From Pachypanchax playfairii (lineage: Eukaryota; Chordata; Actinopteri; Cyprinodontiformes; Aplocheilidae), in assembly GCA_006937955.1 (NCBI GenBank), contig SSNP01000416.1, positions 24,647-88,646 on the forward strand: 64,000 nucleotides of DNA. The letters run 5' to 3'. Made by a program: the position numbers and the translations under genes. Each line of letters opens with the position of its first letter. The stretch's first letter is position 1. Shown piece after piece: positions 39,097 through 49,773 of the stretch. The notes under the pieces were generated by a model, which was given only the letters and a program-made list of their open reading frames with translations, searched no databases and was not told the DNA's origin.

Positions 39097-39951
39097 TTAA
39101 CAAGGTCTATATGTTACACAGTTCACACTTTAAAAAGTACAAACACAATCCAGACATGAAAACCTCTGTGCTACCAGTAGTCTTGGATAATCCCGGGAAC
39201 AACCATCACACTCCCAGGCCTCCAGTAAAGGACCTGAATAGGAAGTTGTGAAAGTGCAAAGTTATTATGCTACTTTGTTAGATTTTTGTCAAATTAGCAT
39301 AGGTGGCAAAACATTGTGGTTTGGTGACGTAAAACCTTAAAATTAAATTTTGTTCTCTTTTATTGTGGCTGTAGATGCAACAATTCATGGACTTTGGGTT
39401 TAAACCACGACAGTTTAACTAATCAACAAACACTTTTACAGTTGGTCATTTCTTATCACATTTTCTAAATCTAATATTTATTATAGGCTGATTTTCAAAT
39501 AAGTTGAGAAAATAAAACATTTTTTATAGTCTGAAATGCAGCTGCTACTCAAGAACACAACCATAATCCCAAACCAGTTCTCTCAGCCTGAACTTTATTT
39601 CTCTTCACTGAAAAGTGTGCACAAATGTTTATGACAGTTATTCAAGAACCATGTAACAATATCTCAAGTGTCTTAGAACACAAAATTATAAACACATTGT
39701 GTCTTTGATGTTCCATGTTTTAACTTGTAATTTATTTACACTTAAAGATACATTCACTGATTTTATTCCAGATATGGTTCAAACATACTGAGACATAGTG
39801 CAGAAAAACAGAAAATATATACAGAAAACTCGGCAAGTTCTTTTCAGGTGCTTTAATAATTAGGACTCCAGCAGTGACAATTTAAAGGAGGAAGACAGAA
39901 TTCCACGACTGGCTGAGGAGCTTTTATTTTGGCAGGGAGGCATAAATACTT

Positions 39952-42900
39952 TCATTGGGTCATTTGGGATTCCATAGCCTGTACAGCCCAGTCTGGTGCT
40001 GCCTGACGAATCTTTTCCAGGAGGTTGTTGACTTGGAAACATAGAGACTGGATCTGTTTGTCCCAGGTAGGAAGTGGTTCACGAGCTGCCACAGATGAAA
40101 GAAGATTAAGTGACACTTAAATTTCATGATACAAAAACTTTTTTAAACAGCATGACAACCAGGTTGAAGCTGGTTCTAACGGCATGAGTCGTTAGCTGTC
40201 AGGTGATTGGTTTGAAAAGCCCGCCCTCTTTTGGTCACAAACACACATTGTCATTTTGGAAAAGGTTAAAAAAAATAAATAAAAATAAACATTCTTCTAC
40301 TTTAAACAAACTATTAAAGCTACAATGAGATAATGGAAATAAACTCATTATTATTACTATCCTAAATTAGTATTTTATATGATATAATTTACATTACTAA
40401 CATTAATTTTGGGGATATAGTTTCTCAATAGGTCATAAATGAGTGAGAAGATATGATCTGCTTTACAGCACGTCTTTCAGCTTTATTCTATAAGTACAAG
40501 CCGTTTCCACTCTCCAACCCGGAGCGTTAAAAGGTATGGACATGCTACAGACAAAACACAGACATGTTCTGAAGCTATTATTTACTACAATCCCAATTCC
40601 AAACTGCCCTGTAAAGTGCTTATAAAAACAGAATGTAAGGTCTTCCAAAGTTCATAAAATCCAGATTTTTCCCTACAGAACATAAATAAGGTATCAGCTG
40701 TTGAAACTGACCATTTCTTACCATTTAAATAAAAATCCAAGCTCATTTTTTATTTAATGGCAGTAACACATCTAAAAAGAGTTGGAACGGGCAACAAAAG
40801 ACTTGAAAAGCAACTGATGTAAAGAAGGGCAAAGGTTCACCAATCTGTGTCTAAAGTTCTGAAACACTTTGAAAAGAAATGTCGAGCAAATTTAAGATTC
40901 GACCATCTACAGTGAATAATATCAGCAGAAGATTCAGAGAATCGGAAGACAAGGTCAAAACAAGGTGTTTGATATTTGCAGGTCCTGAGGCATCACCGCA
41001 TTAAAAACACCCATGAAACAGTACTGAACATACACTATATTACCAAAAGTATTCGCTCACCTGCCTTTACTCATACTATGAACTGAAGTGCCACCCCATT
41101 CCTAACCCATAGAGTTCAATATGATGTCGGTCCACCTGTCCACAAGGTTGAGGAGAGTGTTTATAGGGATTTTTGACCATTCTTCCAAAAGTGCATTGGT
41201 GAGGTCACACACTGATGTTGGTCGAGAAGGCCTGGCTCTCAGTCTCCGCTCCAATTCATCCCAAAGGTGTTCTATCGGGTTCAGGTCAGGACTCTGTGCA
41301 GGCCAGTCAAGTTCATCCACACCAGACTCTGTCATCCATGTCTTTATGGACCTTGCTTTGTGCACTGGTGCACAGTCATGTTGGAAGAGGAAGGGGCCCG
41401 CTCCAAACTGTTCCCACAAGGTTGGGAGCATGGAATTGTCCAAAATTATTTGGTATCCTGAAGCATTCAAAGTTCCTTTCATTGGAACAAAGGGCCCACA
41501 CCATAATTCCTCCTCCACCAAATTTCACAGTCGGCACAATGCAGTCTGAAATGTACCGTTCTCCTGGCAACCTCCAAACCCAGACTCATCCATCAGATTG
41601 CCAAATGGAAAAGCGTGATTCATCACTCCAGAGAACGCGTCTCCACTGCTCTAGAGGCCAGTGGCAGCGTGCTTTACACCATTGCATCTGACGCTTTGCA
41701 TTGCACTTGGTGATATGTGGCTTGGCTGCAGCTGCTCGGCCATAGAAACCCGTTCCATGAAGCTCTCTGCATACTGTACTTGGGCTAATCTGAAGGTCAC
41801 ATGAAATTTGTAGCTCTGTAGCAATTGACTGTGCAGAAAGTCGGCGACCTCTTTGCACCTATGCGCTTCAGCATCCGCTGACCCCTCTCCGTCACTTTAC
41901 GTGGCCTACCACTTCGTGGCTGAGTTGCTGTTGTTTCCAAACGCTTCCATTTTGTTATAATAGAGCTGACAGTTGACTGTGGAATATTTAGGAGCGAGGA
42001 AATTTCACGACTGGATTTGTTGCACAGGTGGCATCCTATGACAGTTCCACGCTGGAATTCACTGACCTCCTGAGAGCGGCCCATTCTTTCACAAATGTCT
42101 TGCTTCACAGTCTGCATGCCTGAGTGCTTGACTTTATACACCTGTGGCCAGGCCAAGTGATTAGGACACCTGATTCTGATCATTTGAATGGGTGAGCGAA
42201 TACTTTTGGTAATATAGTGTAACTGCACAGACTCAAGAACAATTCCAGATCTCACTGTCAACACAGTTCACTGTGTGATCCACAAACCAGTTAAAGAAGC
42301 AAAATGTAAACACGATCCAGAAATGTTGTCTGAGACAACGTGGAAACTGTTCCAGGGTCCAATTTGGTCCAAAGTTTAAATTCTATTTAGAGACCATGGA
42401 CACCATGTCCTGTGGACTAAAGATGAGAGGGACATTCAGCTTGTTATCAGTGGACACTTCACAAACATGTCTGATAGTATGGAGTTGCATTAGTGCCTAA
42501 GGGGTGGTCAGCTGACACATCTGAAAAAGCATCATCAGTGTTAAAAAGATCATAGAGGATTTAGAGCAACATCTGCCTCCATCTAGACATCGTCTCTTTC
42601 AGGGAAAGTCTTGCATATTTCAGCAAGACAAAGTTAAACCAGATACTGTCTCCATCACATCAGCAGGGCTGTACAGGAGAAGAATCCACATGCTGAACTG
42701 ACCTGCCTGCAGTCCAGATCTTAAACCAATAAAAAATATGGCTATTATGAAAAATCCAGTCACAAAGACTCAAAACAGTTACGCAGCTAGAATCCAGACA
42801 AGAATGGGGCAACATTCATCCAGCAGCTGGTTTCCTCACCTTCCAGATGTTTTGACAGATGTTATAAAAATAAGGGGTGCTATAATGGTAAACATTGCCC

Positions 42901-45900
42901 TGTTTCAACTTTTTAAAAATTGTGTTGCTGCAATTATTTCAGAATGAGTTAATGTTTTATTTACATATTAAACACACACATATACACACACAGTCATCAC
43001 TCACTTTCAAAGTGTACAATGCCATCTATCTGGTCAATGAAGCCATTCATGCGTCCTTCAGTGATCATCTGAGAAGCAATCTTCTCAGCCTAAACACAAC
43101 AAAGAGGAACTAGGATTTATTGCCAGCAGCAGATATCGTGTATTCAACACAGCAAATGTTCTAAAATAGTTCGTTACTTATTTCTGTCAATCAACACGTC
43201 ACCTTTGCTGGAGGAATTTCCAATAATGCTCCTAGTTCTTCAAACGTGATGTTGTTGTAGAGTTTACTAGCGGACAGCAGGTTGTGTTCAATGACGGCTC
43301 TGTCGAGGATACTGGAGCCTGTAACGAGATACAGATTTGGTTTAGAGCCAATAGTTTTCATTACATTACTGTAAACTTAGATGTTGGCAAAATATAATCT
43401 CCAGTGTGGGCGGGTGCCCAATTGGGGGGGGGGTGCTGCTCCTCATCCAGCCCCCCGCCTGGCCCTATGCTGGGGAGCGGGGGCGGCGTGTTGGACTGCG
43501 GGACCCCTTGGCCGGTGCCCTCCTGGGGCGTCCTCCTGCTGGGGGCAGGGGCCGCTCCGCTCTCCTGGGCCCTCCCTCTGCTTGGACCTGTGACTGCCTT
43601 CTGTTCCTGCCTGTGGTCGCTGCTGTGCTCCCTGGCGCCTGGATCCAAAGCACTCTGGCGCCCTCAGGGCTGGGGGTGGTGGGCGGTGAAAACCACACTC
43701 TATCTACACTGTACCCTTTCTGTGCAGTCACTCCACATGATAAATATACATAAACATAAACACACCACGCATGCTCGCACACAAACACTAGTATGTGTAT
43801 ATTTACAAATAAACATGGACACGCAAATGGGCACGATAGACACACTGGTACACAGGGACTGAAAACTACACACACTGATACATGCAGAGCCCCAACACAT
43901 AACACACAACAAACACAAGCACACAGACACTTAACACATGTACATCCACACGAACACATGCACGCATACACACGAGCAAACAAATCTTTGTGTATAATTG
44001 GGTACTTTAGTATAAAAACCTTTAGCGTGATATATTTTTATGAGTATGAACAATATTGATAAATATATTTGGTCTGTTTTTGTTGTAACTTTGTTGCCTT
44101 CTGCCTTAATGTTGTCATTTGAGTGTCTTTGTCTCTCTGCCCACTCCACCTCAGGAACCTGATACGGTCAGTCGCGCCATAGAAATAAAGCGCACCATAC
44201 AACAGAAGGGGTAAATTCAACCCTAACTGTTGTAAGAATAAATCTGTCCTGACATAAAAAGGGACCCAGACCCACAATTCTGTTTGGCAAATACATCAAG
44301 ACAGGACAGGTAGAAAAAAAATTTTAAAAGATGTTGGCAAAATAAATAAATCTGATATTTTGTGGTACTTTTTTTAACCAGGTTACAAAATGCTGTGTGG
44401 AACAGGCATGGTCCTCTGTACTCTGAGTGTTTTCTATATTCCCAAATCCGTTTGTGATGTCACAATTGGTATATAAATAAATAAAATAGAATAAAACATT
44501 CCTTAATTCATTCATCTTCTTTCCACAAACAAACTAAATTGTAGTTCCAAACTTAGCAGCTCAGAGTTTGTTGTGTAAAATGAGTTTTCTCTTCTCACCA
44601 TCTGCTGTGGTGGCTTTCTGATGAGGCATCAACATTGCAGCAAACTCCTGTAGCTGGTTTCCTCTGATGATGCGGTCCAGGTACATCTTCTCCAGAATAC
44701 CATAAGCTGCCAGCTGCTGACAGCGCTCATCCTTAAAAAGAGTGGCCAGCATACGGGAACGCTGTTGACCTAAAACATATGACATCATTTGCAGACGGAC
44801 AAGTGGATTTTTTTTCTTCTTTCTACTCAGATAAACATGATTGCTACTCATACCTGCAGAGGCCAGTATGGTGCAGTTCAGGGCGTGTTTCAGTGCCTCC
44901 AGACGCTCACTTTCATGGACAATAGACTTATAGGACAGCTCGTTGTATCTTTGTGCAGCTTCAATAAACTTCCTCCTGAAATCTAGAACTCTGGCATAGC
45001 ACACCTTAGAAGAAAAATCTGGATTAAGTACTTCCCAACATAGCAACATACAAATGTTTCTGTCTGTCAACAAAAAGCACCTTATAGTGAATCTGCAGCT
45101 GTTCGTTTGAGGACTCATTCTGAAGCAACGAGGCTCTGTTGATGTACGCTTCAGCCTGCACCGGGTCGTCATCTTCCAAATACAGTCGAGCAATTTTCAG
45201 GTATGTATCCAACTTATAGTCAACGTTATACTGTCTAAAAGGGCAGGAAAAATAAAGGAAGTGAAATATGTAGATTTTTTTAATTCTAGATATGAATCTA
45301 TGAACAGGATACTTACTTCTGTCCTGTTTCCAGGGGAATGCCAACTAAAACTTGTGCAGCGTTTCTCCAGTCTCCTTCTTTTTCATAAATAGTTGCTAAG
45401 TGCTGTCTGATTGAAGCTACCTGAAGACCCACAAGAAGGATTTTTAGACATTTAACTAACAGAAAAACCTCTATCAGGGCTGAGAGAGTGTTTACCTGTT
45501 CCTCAAACGAGATGACCCTTGGCTGAATCTTTTCCAAAGTGAAGTGATACACTGCTTTAGCCGTGGCGTCGGGCAGGTTGGGCAGATGTGTGCAGAAATC
45601 GGTGAGCAGTTGTCTCGAAACAACAAGGCTTACATTCTCATTGACCACTGTCAAAGTGTGAAACTTTAAAGTCAGACCACCAAACACACATTTTGTAGAG
45701 CATTTCTAATTGCATTAAAAGACACAGGTCACACTTACTTGCTTCTACAAAGGCCTTCAAGGACTCCAGCTGATCTACATCTGTAAACTGAATGGCCTTT
45801 TCCAAAATCTGTCGGTATCTACAAAACATTTAAACAATTAAACATTTTTCTTTTATGAGAAAGTCTTAAAATTGAGAACAAATTTGAAAAAGCTGAGACC

Positions 45901-47849
45901 GAAAATTGTTTTATAAGTTCTATATCAATGATCACAGCTTCCCTCTGTTGTTTGTCCACCACCAAAATATCCAGTTGGTTCACCAGAACTATCCTGTCAG
46001 TCTGGATCCTTGCTCGGTTTAGTAGTATTAGGCTCTACTATAACATCAAGCAACAGGATCAACACAGAACTTGAGACCTGCATGGCTAATGCTTCAAGAG
46101 TATTTGTCAGACTTAAAGATTGGGTCTAATATAATAAGAATCTAACTTTACAAACCAAACCTGCAGTGTACCGTGCCATTGTCTCCACCCTCCTCTATGG
46201 TGTGGAATCCTGGACTGTCTATAGTCACAGCCCAAAAGCTCAGTGCATTCGCCACATTCGAATATCTCATGATGCACAGCACCGACCGGCAACATCCGGT
46301 TTGTACGTTTTCAATGTAGAGAGATGAGAATTCGTGTGCAAAAGACTGAAAACTCGGGTTCAAGATGTGTTGCACCAAACTGTGGCAATAGACAAGGTCT
46401 AGATAAAGTTCAGGGTATAAAAAGAAGCTACTACAGGTTCCCAAAAGGGGAGAAGCAACTTAAACTAAGACGACTTTGGGAGGACAAGATACGAAGGGAT
46501 CTGAACATCAACAGCAACCCTAACTTTAAAAAAGATGTATACTTCCACTAAGATAACAATAAACTACATGTAACCTGCATCCAGAAACTTAAGCAAGCGG
46601 CTGTTTCAGGTGTTTGTGGACAGTCTATGATATTTCACCACTAGGAAGCGTGTCAAAAACAATGAAAACTATCTTAATCTAGCTATTTGCATGAATGAAA
46701 CTTTAAACTCGCCTTAAATTCTGATAAAATCTAACTGGAGCACACTATTCTCTCAGCTGTCTGCCATCAAAACAACAAACCGGATGTTGCCGGTCGGCGC
46801 AGAGCATTGTGGGAATGCGCATAAGGCAAATATATTCACATCATATATATATGATGCGTCAACTACAGCAAAACCTCAGCATAAAGTGATGGAACTGTGT
46901 CTTTAATATGGTAATTCCATTCTTGAAAGAACTTCAATGCCAAGCATGTACAATATTGTAATTAGCAGAAATCTACACTGGGTTGGTCATATCAACAGAA
47001 TGCCCAGTTGCAAACTGCCAAAGCTCATCCTCTTCCCTCAAATTAAAGACCAGAGGAGTTTGTTGCCCCAAATTTCATTTCAAAGATACAAAAGATTTAG
47101 TCAGACTTGATGAACAGCACTGCTACTACTAATTTCCCTTTGGGGAAAAATAATGTTTTAATTTTTTTAATTTTACTTCTGTGGATCTTTTTCTTGCATG
47201 ATTAAACCTGTCAGAAATATGAATCACTTTTTCACATAATGCTGTTAACATGAACATCACACCATCACTAGTCTCTTTAAACAGAAACCTGATTGAGCAT
47301 CTTTGGTAATAAGAATAAGAAGCAAATATTTGGTAACAACTGCACCTCTGACAGGCAGCCTGTTTGTTTACATTGTTAATGATAAACGTGTGTTTATTGC
47401 ACACACACACGTAGGTTGCAATGACTTACAAAACATCTAAACGCGTTTGTAAATGTTGAACTTCCTGTTAAACACACATTAAATAACTTAAAGTTTATAA
47501 GCTAATAGAAAGCGGACTTGATCCAAAATACTGTCCATTCTGATTCACTTCTCCGCTTTTAAGTATATTTAACATAAAACACTGTATACAAATCTTCCAT
47601 TCAACATGTTTTGACAGACTGTAACGTTTAGGCTACCACAGTTAGGTAGGTAGCTAGCTGTAGCTTAGCTTTGTCTCTAAACTATATCGCAGCTAGCAAA
47701 GATTGAACAGCATTTTTTCGTAAACTGTTTTCTTTAACAATTAGTATATTCTCTTTCGGAATGAGCACTTCATACTTAGCAGCAAGATCTTTGTGAGATC
47801 CACTTGAATTCATCAGCTGTGCAAGCTCCTGTTTCACTTCTGCCGCCAT
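39952..47849 (-). CDS. cops4: COP9 signalosome subunit 4
   Basis: Subunit of the COP9 signalosome, which removes NEDD8 from cullin-RING ubiquitin ligases. Ten coding exons: 47849-47776, 45818-45739, 45647-45496, 45420-45317, 45234-45081, 45004-44854, 44769-44599, 43318-43203, 43089-43005, 40085-39952. They sum to 1221 nt, a 406-aa protein equal in length to human COPS4. It begins MAAEVKQELAQLMNSSGSHK and ends AVQAMESQMTQ. Diagnostic blocks include LPNLPDATAKAVYHFTLEKI, LYLEDDDPVQAEAYINRASL and FKDERCQQLAAYGILEKMYL. The helical-repeat part is followed by the PCI domain (roughly the last half) and the C-terminal helix LPTWDKQIQSLCFQVNNLL. Introns 1, 7 and 9 carry transposons; the coding frame is intact. 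The start codon sits about 30 bp from an NRF1 site. Confidence 0.97.
40590..42950 (+). mobile_element. Degenerate Tc1-like element, split by a younger Tc1
   Basis: Left part (about 40590-41030) and right part (42222-42950) together resemble one fish Tc1-type transposon. Words seen are 'aatttaagattcgaccatct', 'cctgaggcatcaccgcatta', 'tttcagcaagacaaagttaa' (the QQDNAKPH region) and 'cctgcctgcagtccagatct' (the CSPDL region). Mirrored ends are 'cccaattccaaactgccctg' and 'gccctgtttcaactttttaa'. The coding frame is destroyed. It lies in cops4 intron 9. Confidence 0.7.
41033..42219 (-). mobile_element. Tc1-like transposon with frameshifted DD34E transposase
   Basis: 1187 bp, with 29-bp identical inverted ends beginning CACTATATTACCAAAAGTAT, flanked by TA (41031-41032 and 42220-42221). 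The minus strand encodes a Tc1 transposase in pieces. The helix-turn-helix part (about 42116-41870) contains GRSQEVSEFQRGTVIGCHLC. The first catalytic Asp is in VLWSDESRFSIW (about 41625-41600). The second Asp and the Glu are in FLFQHDCAPVH and SPDLNPIEHLW, 34 residues apart, giving an exact DD34E spacing. At least two frameshifts separate these parts, so it is not expected to be active. It inserted inside an older Tc1 relic. Confidence 0.92.
43379..43394. repeat. Target-site duplication, left copy
   Basis: AGATGTTGGCAAAATA, identical to 44329-44344, bracketing the GC-rich insertion. Confidence 0.85.
43395..44328 (+). mobile_element. Unclassified GC-rich retroposon with 16-bp target duplication
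   Basis: 934 bp between perfect 16-bp direct repeats, ending in an A-rich tail ('gtagaaaaaaaattttaaa'), which implies LINE-type integration in the plus orientation. From the left it has a G run (43424-43433), then about 270 bp of very GC-rich CCTGGCCC/CTGGGG sequence. A CA-rich block (about 43740-43980) and an AT-rich 3' part with 'gccttctgccttaatgttg' follow. Open frames across the GC-rich part have no recognised domain. It lies in cops4 intron 7. I cannot name the family. Confidence 0.75.
44329..44344. repeat. Target-site duplication, right copy
   Basis: Identical to 43379-43394. Confidence 0.85.
46040..46280 (+). mobile_element. LINE fossil (RTE/Rex-like), left half
   Basis: The plus strand translates in part to KPAVYRAIVSTLLYGVESWT, the C-terminal region of a fish non-LTR reverse transcriptase. 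It is preceded by INTELETCMANASRVFVRLK. It is interrupted by the P-like MITE and resumes near 46915. Stops and indels present. Confidence 0.75.
46281..46798 (+). mobile_element. P-element-like MITE with a THAP-domain remnant
   Basis: 518 bp with 24-bp inverted ends: left ACCGACCGGCAACATCCGGT, and the right end is its complement with one terminal difference. Flanks GCACAGC (46274-46280) and GCAGAGC (46799-46805) are near-identical. A plus-strand frame (46324-46551) encodes a THAP-like zinc-binding segment. It has CVAPNC (C-x4-C), YYRFPKGEKQ, LRRLWEDKIRRD and then FKKDVYFH, ending before the final C-x2-H pair. P-element and THAP9 transposases start with a THAP domain, so this is probably an internally deleted P-type copy. 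Kolobok also has THAP but targets TTAA, which is absent here. Confidence 0.65.
46915..47110 (+). mobile_element. LINE fossil, right half
   Basis: Translates in part to NSILERTSMPSMYNIVISRN followed by LHWVGHINRMPSCKLPK. This continues the reverse transcriptase C-terminus (usual form 'RWxGHVxRM'). Together with 46040-46280 it is one LINE split by insertion. About 115 bp between the MITE end and this block are unassigned. Confidence 0.75.
47111..47775. other. No element recognised; cops4 intron 1, promoter-proximal part
   Basis: Rest of intron 1 next to exon 1. A GTAGGTAGCTAGCTGTAGC stretch near 47647 is the only notable texture. Confidence 0.4.
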
Positions 47850-47878
47850 TGTTGTCTCTGTCATGAGCAAAAGTAAAA

Positions 47879-47890
47879 TGCGCGTGCGCA
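47879..47890 (-). promoter_or_regulatory. NRF1 site in the cops4 promoter
   Basis: On the minus strand the bases read TGCGCACGCGCA, a full match to the NRF1 consensus YGCGCAYGCGCR. The site is 30 bp upstream of the cops4 start codon, a usual position in housekeeping promoters. Binding is inferred. Confidence 0.7.
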
Positions 47891-47968
47891 ACCACTTCCC
47901 ACTCGGCGTGAGGCCCCTGACCAGTATAGACATATTTGGGTGCTCGGAACTGACGTATCAGAACGGTC

Positions 47969-47977
47969 GCCATCTTG
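47969..47977 (-). promoter_or_regulatory. YY1-like site upstream of cops4
   Basis: Minus strand CAAGATGGC, the core of a YY1 site, often found near transcription starts of housekeeping genes. Inferred from motif only. Confidence 0.45.
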
Positions 47978-48454
47978 GAAGGGTCCACATGCGTCTCCAG
48001 CGCATTTATTAATACTGAGGTAGGAGTTGTATACCCAACTTCAAAAACCCATTTAATTACGCTCTTTAACAGGCATGTGGTATGGCGTGTTAATAAAAAT
48101 ATAAAATTAATTCTGTAGTCTAATAAGCAAAACAAGTGTGATGGTTCATTTTAATTAATTTCTTTACTTTTCTCTCTCTCTGAGAGGGACTGGAGTTACA
48201 ACACTTGAAAAAGAACTTTTACAATGCATTTTAAAATAATCAGACATGGTATCTTGATGAAAAAAATTATAAAAAGAATTTTCCCTCCATTGTAACTTTT
48301 CAAAAAATATTAACAACTAAAACATACTGATACAATCCAAATAGGCAGAAATAGTTATCCACAATATTCAAAAATCTCTTTTTACTGTAACTATTCAAAT
48401 AAGAGATGCCAAATTCAATCTTAACTCTTCAACTTAAACATCAAAATAACCTTT

Positions 48455-48456
<2 letters not shown>

Positions 48457-48513
<57 letters not shown>
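48457..48513. repeat. (TC)n microsatellite
   Basis: About 28 TC units, in a region between cops4 and the zinc-finger gene. Confidence 0.97.
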
Positions 48514-48514
<1 letters not shown>

Positions 48515-48593
48515 AAACCCTTGAAAAAGAAATAGATTTTTTTAAAAATGCAGTTCTTTTAAAAGATGAAATGTCATTGTAGCCTTCAAATTT

Positions 48594-49178
48594 TGCAAGT
48601 GTTCTGTTGTCTTGTAATATGTTTTAAAGTCCATATGAAATACTTAAAGCAAGGTTGGGAATTAGACCATTTACATTTGTGAATTTTAGATTTAGATAAT
48701 AAATAGTTTCGTAATAAAAAATAAGTTTCTGTATACTAAGCCATATAATTCAAAATATAACATGAGATCAAAAATATTACGGGAATAGTTACTGATTCTT
48801 CATTGACTGCTGTTCGTATGTCACTAACTAGTCTTAGAGTGAGGAGACCCATCCAATATGGCGGCGACGCTGATCACTCTCCAGCACGTAATGAGGCGTC
48901 TATATGGATAAGATCTGGTCCCCTGACCACCAGTGCCAGAGAGAAGTAGCTAGCATAGCATAGCAGAATGGAGGTAGGCAAGGTTTTTTATTCTAACGAT
49001 ACCAAGCATTAATGTTGCGGCGAAAAGTATATAAACATGGACTTAAAAAGTCATTTTCTGAGTTTTAGATAACTATTTATATCCGGCACGACGTATTGTT
49101 GAGGGGAAATATTATAGCTTTGGGGAGAAATTTTTATGTGATTGTTATTACGTTTAAGGGGGAAATATTATACCAGGG
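48594..49178 (+). repeat. 585-bp direct duplication, copy 1
   Basis: Matches 49189-49773 over its full length, ending exactly at the N run. Contains a second copy of the zinc-finger gene's exon 1 (ATGGAG at 48968-48973 followed by a donor) and an ATATGGCGGC YY1-like motif near 48857. Confidence 0.97.
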
Positions 49179-49188
49179 NNNNNNNNNN
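49179..49188. other. 10-N assembly gap
   Basis: Run of ten N between the two copies of the 585-bp duplication. Confidence 1.
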
Positions 49189-49773
49189 TGCAAGTGTTCT
49201 GTTGTCTTGTAATATGTTTTAAAGTCCATATGAAATACTTAAAGCAAGGTTGGGAATTAGACCATTTACATTTGTGAATTTTAGATTTAGATAATAAATA
49301 GTTTCGTAATAAAAAATAAGTTTCTGTATACTAAGCCATATAATTCAAAATATAACATGAGATCAAAAATATTACGGGAATAGTTACTGATTCTTCATTG
49401 ACTGCTGTTCGTATGTCACTAACTAGTCTTAGAGTGAGGAGACCCATCCAATATGGCGGCGACGCTGATCACTCTCCAGCACGTAATGAGGCGTCTATAT
49501 GGATAAGATCTGGTCCCCTGACCACCAGTGCCAGAGAGAAGTAGCTAGCATAGCATAGCAGAATGGAGGTAGGCAAGGTTTTTTATTCTAACGATACCAA
49601 GCATTAATGTTGCGGCGAAAAGTATATAAACATGGACTTAAAAAGTCATTTTCTGAGTTTTAGATAACTATTTATATCCGGCACGACGTATTGTTGAGGG
49701 GAAATATTATAGCTTTGGGGAGAAATTTTTATGTGATTGTTATTACGTTTAAGGGGGAAATATTATACCAGGG
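49189..49773 (+). repeat. 585-bp direct duplication, copy 2
   Basis: Second copy, continuous with the downstream zinc-finger gene. I treat its exon 1 as the working one. Confidence 0.97.

Noticed and set aside
41121..41691. Plus-strand frames of 142 and 158 codons.
   Set aside because: Shadows of the minus-strand Tc1 transposase.
43404..43983. Overlapping open frames on both strands (up to 172 codons).
   Set aside because: Produced by GC-rich and CA-rich low-complexity sequence of the retroposon; no domain.
46324..46551. THAP-like frame as a functional gene (a thap9 copy).
   Set aside because: It stops before the final zinc ligands and is enclosed by transposon inverted ends, so it is listed as an element remnant.
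48968..48973. A second, alternative first exon for the zinc-finger gene.
   Set aside because: It is part of the perfect duplication beside the 10-N gap and is more likely an assembly duplicate.
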